Assembly: GCF_001666755.1 (NCBI RefSeq)
Contig: NZ_LZJC01000122.1
Coordinates: 1-39,225, forward strand
Direction: 5' to 3'
Source: Mycobacterium sp. E1214
GTDB lineage: Bacteria; Actinomycetota; Actinomycetes; Mycobacteriales; Mycobacteriaceae
Length of the DNA: 39,225 bases
The notes under the pieces were generated by a model, which saw nothing but the letters and a program-made list of their open reading frames with translations, made no database searches and had not been told where the DNA came from. A program made the translations under genes and the position numbers. Below, piece by piece: positions 31,772-37,663 of this stretch; positions within the stretch are counted from its first letter, which is position 1; each line of letters begins with the position of its first letter.

Positions 31772-32866
31772 TTGCTGCCGGCCCTGCAACGGGTCCTCGA
31801 CGGCCGCGACTCCGCCCTGGTGACGGTGGCGCCCGACGACGATCGGGCGGCGGGCGCCCTGCGGGTGGGCGAGGACATCGACGACGACGTCGCCCTGGTC
31901 GCGACGACGTCGGGAACCACCGGCGCCCCCAAAGGCGCGTTGCTGACGGCCGCGGCTTTGACGGCCAGCGCGACAGCCACCCACGACCGGCTGGGCGGGC
32001 AGGGCGCCTGGCTGCTCGCGCTGCCGCCCTACCACATCGCGGGCGTGCAGGTCCTGGTGCGCAGCGCGATCGCCGGCTCGGTGCCGGTGGAGCTGGACGT
32101 CAGCGCCGGCTTCGACGTCGCCCGACTGCCCGCCGCCATCCGACAGTTGCGCCCCGGGCGCCGCTACACCTCGCTGGTGGCGGCCCAGCTGGCCAAGGCG
32201 CTCGCCGAGCCGGCCGCCGCCGCCGCGCTCGCCGAACTCGACGCGGTGCTGCTCGGCGGCGGCCCCGCCCCGCGCCCCGTCCTGGACGCTGCCGCGGCAG
32301 CGGGCGTCACCGTGGTGCGCACCTACGGCATGAGCGAGACCGCGGGGGGCTGCGTGTACGACGGCGTCCCCCTGGACGGCGTGCGGCTGCGGGTCGACGA
32401 CGGCCGCATCGTCCTCGGCGGCGCGACCCTGGCCAAGGGCTACCGCAACCCCGTCACGCCGGACCCGTTCGCCGAGCCCGGCTGGTTCCGCACCGATGAC
32501 CTGGGGTCGGTCGACGCCGCCGGGCTGCTCACCGTGCTGGGCCGCGTGGACGACGCGATCAGCACCGGCGGGCTGACCGTGCTGCCGCAACCGGTCGAGG
32601 CCGCGCTGTGCAGCCACCCCGCCGTCGCCGACTGCGCGGTGTTCGGGCTGGCCGACGACCGGCTGGGCCAGCGGGTGGTCGCCGCCGTGGTGGTCGCGGA
32701 CGGCTGCCCGGCGCCCACCCTGGACGCGCTGCGCCGCCACGTCGGCCGCACCCTCGAGGCCACGGCGGCGCCCCGCGAGCTCCACCTCGTCGACGCCCTG
32801 CCGCGGCGCGGCATCGGCAAGGTCGACCGCGCGGCGCTGGTGCGCCGCTTCGCCGGCGATCAATAA
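31772..32866 (+). CDS. menE: MenE, o-succinylbenzoate-CoA ligase
   Basis: This 364-residue ANL-family ligase converts o-succinylbenzoate to its CoA thioester. It is short at the N-terminus, as in mycobacteria. The phosphate loop is TTSGTTGAPKGALL near residues 46-59. PPYHIAGVQVL, RTYGMSETAGG, GWFRTDDLG and the catalytic lysine in RRGIGKVDRAALV follow, all intact. The start is uncertain: TTG 31772 is the only usual start codon before the conserved part, without a ribosome site. The frame stays open upstream with plausible residues back into the preceding gene, so a rare start (for example CTG 31730) is possible. Rv0542c starts about eight residues later in my recollection. Confidence 0.93.
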   Translation: MLPALQRVLDGRDSALVTVAPDDDRAAGALRVGEDIDDDVALVATTSGTTGAPKGALLTAAALTASATATHDRLGGQGAWLLALPPYHIAGVQVLVRSAIAGSVPVELDVSAGFDVARLPAAIRQLRPGRRYTSLVAAQLAKALAEPAAAAALAELDAVLLGGGPAPRPVLDAAAAAGVTVVRTYGMSETAGGCVYDGVPLDGVRLRVDDGRIVLGGATLAKGYRNPVTPDPFAEPGWFRTDDLGSVDAAGLLTVLGRVDDAISTGGLTVLPQPVEAALCSHPAVADCAVFGLADDRLGQRVVAAVVVADGCPAPTLDALRRHVGRTLEATAAPRELHLVDALPRRGIGKVDRAALVRRFAGDQ

Positions 32867-32869
32867 GCT
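32864..32869 (+). promoter_or_regulatory. -10 box for leaderless Rv0541c-like gene
   Basis: TAAGCT includes the menE stop TAA and is followed by eight bases and GTG 32878, with no ribosome site. Confidence 0.5.
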
Positions 32870-32877
32870 GACCGTCC

Positions 32878-34227
32878 GTGAGGGTCGCTGGACGGGAGGC
32901 GCTGGCCGCGGCGGCCGGGGCGACGCTGGTGGCGGCGGCGGTCGCGCTGCCGCTGCTGGATCGGGGTTCCCGGCCGCGCCGCGACCTCGGCCCGCAGCGG
33001 CTCGCCACGCACGCGCAGGCGACGCCGATCTTCGGCGAGTGGGAGGTGCACGTCGGCTGGGGCACCGGCCCCGCCGTCGCGCTGGCGGTCGCCGCGGTGC
33101 TGTGGGGACCCGCTCTGGCGCAACGGGTCTCGTGGCGGACGCTGACGCTCGGCGCGTGGGCCACCGGCTGCGTGTGGGCCTTCGCGCTGGCGATGATCGA
33201 CGGCTGGCAGCGCGGCTTCGCCGGCCGGTTGACCACCCGCGACGAGTACCTGTTCGAGGTGCCGCGCATCACCGACATCCCCGCGACGTTGCGCACCTTC
33301 GCCAGCCGAATCGTCGACTATCAACCGGACTCGTGGACCACCCACGTCTCCGGGCACCCGCCGGGCGCGCTGCTGACGTTCGTCTGGCTGGACCGCATCG
33401 GCCTGCACGGCGGCGCCTGGGCCGGGTTGTGGTGCCTGCTGGTCGGGTCGAGCGCGGCGGCCGCCGTGGTGGTGGCCGTGCGCGCGCTGGCCGACGAAGA
33501 GACCGCCCGCCGCGCCGCCCCGTTCGTCGCCGTCGCGCCGACGGCGATCTGGGTCGCGGTCTCCGCCGACGGCTACTTCGCCGGGGTGGCGGCGTGGGGC
33601 ATCGCGTTGCTGGCCGTCGCGGTGCACCGCGCGGTCCGGTTTCCCGCACTGACCGCCGCCGCCGCGGGACTGCTGCTGGGCTGGGGAGTGTTCTGCAACT
33701 ACGGCCTGGGGCTGATGGGGTTGCCGGCCGTCGCGGTGCTGGCGTCGGCCCCCGGCTGGCGCGCGGCGCGGCGGGCGCTGGTGCCGGCGATGCTGGCCGC
33801 GGTGGCGGTCGCGGTCGCCTTCGCCGCGGCGGGGTTCAACTGGTTCGACGGCTACACCCTGGTCCAGCGACGCTATTGGCAGGGCATCGCGAACGACCGG
33901 CCGTTCCAGTACTGGGGCTGGGCCAACCTGGCGGCGGTGGTGTGCGCGATCGGGCTGGGCGGCGTGGCCGGGGTCGCGCGGGCGTTCGACGGCGCCGCCC
34001 TGCGGCGCCGCTCGGGATTTCACCTGGTGCTGGTGGCCATGCTGGCCGCGATCGTGTGCGCGGACCTGAGCATGCTCAGCAAGGCCGAGGTGGAACGGAT
34101 CTGGTTACCCTTCACCGTCTGGCTCGTCGCGGCGCCCGCGCTGGTGCCGCGCGCCCCGCGCCTGTGGCTGGCGCTCAACGCCGCCGGGGCGCTGCTGGTG
34201 AACACCGTGGTGCTCACCCACTGGTAG
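32878..34227 (+). CDS. Polytopic membrane protein (Rv0541c-like, possible GT-C type)
   Basis: This 449-residue integral membrane protein has about 10 to 12 hydrophobic helices. After the first helix lies a long external loop (residues about 28-60, then 105-160) containing DEYLFEVPRITDIP and SWTTHVSGHPPGALL. A His/Pro-rich loop like HVSGHPPG occurs in several actinobacterial membrane glycosyltransferase-like proteins of the GT-C type. The later loop NWFDGYTLVQRRYWQGIANDRPF and the SKAEVERIWLPF motif are also conserved-looking. Length equals what I recall for Rv0541c. The start is GTG 32878, eight bases after a -10 box. Its function is not established; a polyprenyl-phosphate-sugar-using transferase is a guess. 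Convergent with the DUF2064 gene. Confidence 0.86.
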   Translation: MRVAGREALAAAAGATLVAAAVALPLLDRGSRPRRDLGPQRLATHAQATPIFGEWEVHVGWGTGPAVALAVAAVLWGPALAQRVSWRTLTLGAWATGCVWAFALAMIDGWQRGFAGRLTTRDEYLFEVPRITDIPATLRTFASRIVDYQPDSWTTHVSGHPPGALLTFVWLDRIGLHGGAWAGLWCLLVGSSAAAAVVVAVRALADEETARRAAPFVAVAPTAIWVAVSADGYFAGVAAWGIALLAVAVHRAVRFPALTAAAAGLLLGWGVFCNYGLGLMGLPAVAVLASAPGWRAARRALVPAMLAAVAVAVAFAAAGFNWFDGYTLVQRRYWQGIANDRPFQYWGWANLAAVVCAIGLGGVAGVARAFDGAALRRRSGFHLVLVAMLAAIVCADLSMLSKAEVERIWLPFTVWLVAAPALVPRAPRLWLALNAAGALLVNTVVLTHW

Positions 34228-34240
34228 GGCCGGCTGGTAG

Positions 34241-34277
34241 GGCGGGCTAGAGCCCCGCCGCGCGGGTCACCCGCGCG
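34241..34277. terminator. Adjacent GC hairpins at convergent junction
   Basis: GGCGGGC-TAGA-GCCCCGCC (34241-34259, one bulged base) is followed directly by the perfect palindrome CGCGCGGGT-C-ACCCGCGCG (34259-34277). They cover the 19-base gap and the last codons of the minus-strand gene, fitting a bidirectional terminator. Confidence 0.5.
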
Positions 34278-34909
34278 AACCGGCTGCCGGGCGCGCAGGC
34301 GCGGCGCACCACGGCGACGTCGGCCACCACGTCGATGTCGGCCAGCTGCTGCACCGTGGCGACCTCGATCCCGCTGTCGCGCAACGCCCGCAGCGTCAGC
34401 TCCCCGGTGTCGGCCCGCGACATCGGGACGCCGCGCAGGCATTCGGCCATCGCGGGCGACGCCACGCCGAGCACCCACCAACCGCCGTCGGCCGCCGGGC
34501 CCAGGACGGCCGGTGCGTCGAGCAGCCGGCGCGCGCAGCCGCCCAGCAGGTCGGCCGTCACCTGCGGGGTGTCCATCCCGATCTGCAGCACCGGGAACCC
34601 GGTGGCGGCGTCGGCGTGCGCGTTGGCCAGGCGCGCGGCGAAGTCGGCGCCGCGCTGAGCGATGACCGTGAAGTCGCGCAGCCGCTGCCGGATGTCGGCC
34701 GCCGCGGCCGCCTGCTCCAGGTCGCCGGTCAACGCCACCACCCGCGCGGCCACCGGCGCGGCGGCCACGGCGTCCAGCGTGTCCAGCAGTGCGGCGGCGG
34801 CGATCTCGGCGGCCACCCGGTCCCCGACGGACGCCGCCAGCCGGGTTTTGGCGCGGCCCGGCTCGGGCGCCTTGGCGACCACCAGCGCGGTGACGTCCAG
34901 CGCCGTCAC
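34247..34909 (-). CDS. DUF2064 protein, nucleotide-sugar-transferase-like fold (Rv0540-like)
   Basis: This 220-residue protein of the DUF2064/TIGR04282-type family has a GT-A-like fold. The N-terminal signature VVAKAPEPGRAKTRLAASVG resembles nucleotidyltransferase loops. IAQRGADFAARLANAHADA and QIGMDTPQVTADLL carry the conserved Gln-Gly and Asp region, and GPAADGGWWVLGVA is diagnostic. The start is GTG 34909 in a GTGA overlap with the upstream glycosyltransferase, and the length matches Rv0540. Such proteins are commonly found next to GT2 enzymes and are suspected to act in glycan or cofactor metabolism. No activity can be assigned from the sequence. Confidence 0.9.
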   Translation of the reverse strand: MTALDVTALVVAKAPEPGRAKTRLAASVGDRVAAEIAAAALLDTLDAVAAAPVAARVVALTGDLEQAAAAADIRQRLRDFTVIAQRGADFAARLANAHADAATGFPVLQIGMDTPQVTADLLGGCARRLLDAPAVLGPAADGGWWVLGVASPAMAECLRGVPMSRADTGELTLRALRDSGIEVATVQQLADIDVVADVAVVRRACAPGSRFARVTRAAGL

Positions 34910-35541
34910 GAGATCACTTTCCAGAAGTCGAGGATCGCCGTGATGCTGCCCTTGAGCGAACCGCTGACCTTCGACTTGCCGCCCGTGCGCGGCCCGTAAC
35001 TGATGTCGAACTCGACCACGCGCCAGCCGGCGGCCGCCGCGCGGACCAGCAATTCGAGGGGATACCCTGAGCGCCGGTCCGCGACCCCGAGGTCCAGCAG
35101 CGCCTCGCGGCGCGCGACCCGCATGGGCGCGACGTCGTGCACGGGCAGGCCGTGGCGGGTCCGCAACCGCCAGCTCATCACCACGGTGCCCACCCGGGCC
35201 ACCCACGGCCAATGCAGCCCGGCGACCGGCCGGCGCCGCCCGGTCACCAGGTCGGCGCCGCGGCGCAGCTCGGCGACCAGCCGCGGCAAGTCCCCGGCGT
35301 CCATCGAGCCGTCGGCGTCGATGACGGCGACGATGGGGGTGCTCGCCGCGACGACGCCAGCGTGGACCGCCGCGCCGTACCCGGGCCGGGGCTCGGCGAC
35401 GACCCGGGCGCCGTGCCGGCGCGCCACCGCGGCGGTGTCGTCGGTGCTGTTGTTGTCGACCACCAACGCGTGGTAGCCCGCGGGGATCGCCGCCAGCACC
35501 GCCGGCAGCGACTCCTCCTCGTTGAGGCAGGGCAGCACCAC
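34906..35541 (-). CDS. GT2 family glycosyltransferase (Rv0539-like)
   Basis: This 211-residue glycosyltransferase resembles dolichyl-/polyprenyl-phosphate sugar synthases. VLPCLNEEESLPAVLAAIP is the N-terminal strand, VVDNNSTDDTAAVA the nucleotide site, IDADGSMDAGDLPRLV the DXD-type metal motif, and TGRRRPVAGLHWPW with RRSGYPLELLVRAA the acceptor region. No C-terminal membrane helices are present. The start is difficult: the reading frame is open far upstream only as Arg-rich shadow, and the first usual start codons are tandem GTG 35541 and 35538, with GAGG about five bases upstream. The start at 35541 loses part of the usual VTVVLP strand, so an unusual start further up is possible. It ends in a GTGA overlap with the DUF2064 gene. 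Confidence 0.85.
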   Translation of the reverse strand: MVLPCLNEEESLPAVLAAIPAGYHALVVDNNSTDDTAAVARRHGARVVAEPRPGYGAAVHAGVVAASTPIVAVIDADGSMDAGDLPRLVAELRRGADLVTGRRRPVAGLHWPWVARVGTVVMSWRLRTRHGLPVHDVAPMRVARREALLDLGVADRRSGYPLELLVRAAAAGWRVVEFDISYGPRTGGKSKVSGSLKGSITAILDFWKVIS

Positions 35542-35578
35542 CGTGACCTCGTCGGCCCCGCGGTCCGGCCCTGCGAGC

Positions 35579-37372
35579 TCAGAACCCGTGGCGACCTCCG
35601 CTGCGCGGCTCCTGCGGGACCGCCGGCTGCGTCGGCACGACGGGTTGCCGCGTCTGCGTCGGCAGCGGCGCCTGGGTGGTCGGCTTGGGCGGGCTCGGGA
35701 CGGTGGTCGGCGCCTCGTGCGTGGTCGTCGGCGGCGAGTACGTCGTCGTCGGCGCTTCGGAGGTGGTGGTCGGCACCTCGTGTGTGGTGGTCGTGGGCGC
35801 GACCGTGGTGGTGGGCTGGGTCGTCGTCGTGGGCGGGACCGTCGTCGTCGGCGGGGTCGTCGTCGTCGGCGGGACCGTCGTCGTGGTCGGCGGGGTCGTG
35901 GTCGTCGGCGGGGATTTCGTCGTCGTCGGCGGCGGGTACGGGGGGTACGGGTTGTACGGCGGGTAGTTGGGCCGCCACCCCGGGAACGGGATGGGGATCG
36001 GCACCGGCACCGGCACCAGCGGGTTCGGGCCGGGCCCGTAACCGGGCACTCCCGGCTCCAGCGGCGCCTCGGGCACGGGGTTCTGCGGCACTGGCTGTGG
36101 CGCCGGGCCACCGCCCGTCGGGGCGGACACGGTGCCGCCCTGGAAGCCGGCGTTGGGCTGGTCCACCGGGGGCGGCGGCACCGGCGCCTGCTGCTGCGAG
36201 GGCAGGATCGGCAGGAACTTGCCCGGGGCGGCGTTCTGCACGCCGACGACGGGCTGCTGGCTGGCGGTGGGCCGCACGGCGATGGCGATCGCGGCCGCCA
36301 GCGACGCGAGTCCCACGACCGCGAAGGCGATGACGGCGTTGCCGATCAGCAGCGAGCGCCGCGACAGCCGCGCCGGCTCGGCGGCGTCCTCGTCGTCACC
36401 CTCGGCGTAGCCCTCTGCGTAGCCCTCGTCGTCGTAGTCGTAATCGTCGTAGCCGCCCAGGGCGCCGCCGTCGTCGGCCATCGAGTAGGCCAGCTGCTGG
36501 TCCTCGGGATCGGCGAACTCGCCCTGGGGAACCACGGCCGTCTCGTCGCCGGTCAGCCCCGCCGCCGGGGCCATCGCCGTCGCGTCGCCATACCCGCCGA
36601 CCGCCGGCGCCATCGCCGTCGCGTCGCCATACCCCCCGACCGCCGGCGCCAGCGCCGTCGCGTCGCCGGCCAAGCCGACCGCCGGGGCCATCGCGGTGGC
36701 GTCGCCGGCGGTGAAGGCCGCGGGCGCGGCGGCGATCGCCGCGCCGCGCGCCAACGCGAAGGTGGGGTCGTCGGCCACCTGCACCCGCATCGTCGAGCCG
36801 TCGCGCAGCTCCTCGGCGACCCGGTTCAAATCCGGGGACGCCCCCAGGAGCAGCACGTCGTCGGGGAAGTCCGGGCGGGCGCTCAGGTTCGCCATCATCG
36901 TGTTGAGCGCGGCGGTGGAGTCGGCGCTCGACGCGCCCGCGAGCGGCCGGGTGGCCAACACCGTCGGTGGGGCGTCGGGGTCGCCGGCGGCGGGATCGAC
37001 CAGCGACAGCGTCGCCGTGGCGTCGTCCATCACCAGCGCCGCGCCGGGGTGCCCGGCCGCGCGCATCAGCGCGGCCACGGCCTGCGACTCCGAGAGCACC
37101 CCCACGTTGTGCACTCCGGAATCCTCGAGCGCGCGCCGCAGGGCGTCGGCGCTGGTGCGATCCGTCCAGCACACCCGGGTGCCCACCAGCCGGTGGTTCT
37201 CACCGGCCAGCAACCGGTTGGTGCCGGCCACGGTCTCGGTCAGCTTTGCGATGGGGTTGTCCGCCAGGTCGACGACGGACTGGTCGATCACGCCCGCGCT
37301 CTGCGCCCCCGACCCGACCAGCGCCAAGCGGGCGACGGGGCCCGTGACCGCAACCCCCAACACGACGTCCAT
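35579..37372 (-). CDS. Membrane protein with Hsp70-like domain and Pro/Thr stalk (Rv0538-like)
   Basis: This is a 597-residue single-pass membrane protein. Residues 1-220 look like a degenerate actin/Hsp70-type domain: VVLGVAVTGPVARLAL, GVLSESQAVAALMRAAG, AALVMDDATATLSLVD, DDVLLLGASPDLNRVAEEL and DPTFALARGAAIAAA occur in Hsp70 order. Residues about 220-271 are four 13-residue repeats (GDATAMAPAVGG type). An acidic Tyr/Asp/Glu stretch follows at 308-333, then RLSRRS and one helix at 341-366. The outside part is Pro-rich, with PPTTT-type repeats at 481-558 that may be O-mannosylated. The start is ATG 37372 with AAGGAG upstream. It heads the unit with the GT2 and DUF2064 genes. Function unknown. 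Confidence 0.9.
   Translation of the reverse strand: MDVVLGVAVTGPVARLALVGSGAQSAGVIDQSVVDLADNPIAKLTETVAGTNRLLAGENHRLVGTRVCWTDRTSADALRRALEDSGVHNVGVLSESQAVAALMRAAGHPGAALVMDDATATLSLVDPAAGDPDAPPTVLATRPLAGASSADSTAALNTMMANLSARPDFPDDVLLLGASPDLNRVAEELRDGSTMRVQVADDPTFALARGAAIAAAPAAFTAGDATAMAPAVGLAGDATALAPAVGGYGDATAMAPAVGGYGDATAMAPAAGLTGDETAVVPQGEFADPEDQQLAYSMADDGGALGGYDDYDYDDEGYAEGYAEGDDEDAAEPARLSRRSLLIGNAVIAFAVVGLASLAAAIAIAVRPTASQQPVVGVQNAAPGKFLPILPSQQQAPVPPPPVDQPNAGFQGGTVSAPTGGGPAPQPVPQNPVPEAPLEPGVPGYGPGPNPLVPVPVPIPIPFPGWRPNYPPYNPYPPYPPPTTTKSPPTTTTPPTTTTVPPTTTTPPTTTVPPTTTTQPTTTVAPTTTTHEVPTTTSEAPTTTYSPPTTTHEAPTTVPSPPKPTTQAPLPTQTRQPVVPTQPAVPQEPRSGGRHGF
35699..35932 (-). repeat. Low-complexity PPTTT-encoding repeats
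   Basis: This stretch encodes residues 481-558 of the membrane protein, dominated by PPTTT and APTTT units. The DNA is a run of GTCGTC/GGCGGG words on the plus strand and is prone to length variation. Confidence 0.85.
36561..36716 (-). repeat. Four 39-bp tandem repeats inside Rv0538-like gene
   Basis: Units at 36561, 36600, 36639 and 36678, each 39 bases, encode the 13-residue motif GDATAMAPAVGGY and variants. The unit length keeps frame, so copy number can change without breaking the gene. The first two units are the most alike. Confidence 0.85.
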
Positions 37373-37433
37373 ACCGGTTCTCCTTCGGCCGGCCACCCCA
37401 CGACCAGCAATCTCCCGGCATCATTAAACTTGC

Positions 37434-37451
37434 GATACCGTCGGCAGTATC
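37434..37451. promoter_or_regulatory. Inverted repeat upstream of Rv0538-like gene
   Basis: GATACCG-TCGG-CAGTATC has arms matching at six of seven positions. It lies 62-79 bases before ATG 37372 in the 291-base divergent region (37373-37663). The rest of that region holds no gene I can support. Confidence 0.4.
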
Positions 37452-37663
37452 ACTCATTCGAGAGGTTCGCCTACTAGCGCAGCGTAACCAGCTTCTCGCA
37501 CGCCGGGCCGGTCGCCGCGGATCCGCCCTGCTGAGCGACGGTGCCACGGCGTCCGAACGGAGAATATGTTCGCAACCCAGCGGTGCAGCCGGTTCGGCGG
37601 GGTGATCCCTCGCCGGCGAGCCGAACGCGCGCCACACGCAACCATCCTTGACTCCCGGGGGGC

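Noticed and set aside
35699..35932. Possible CRISPR-like array
   Set aside because: The repeats are short codon repeats without unique spacers, inside a coding region.
35676..35966. Val/Gly-rich 96-codon plus-strand frame that resembles a PE/PGRS-like protein
   Set aside because: It is the exact complement of the PPTTT repeat; low complexity explains it, and no PE start or ribosome site is present.
35522..37477. 651-codon plus-strand open frame
   Set aside because: Shadow of the repetitive Pro/Thr-rich membrane protein gene; Arg/Gly-rich with no fold signature.
37373..37663. Extra gene in the 291-base divergent region
   Set aside because: Short frames there lack ribosome sites and continue as shadows of neighbours; only an imperfect inverted repeat is supportable.
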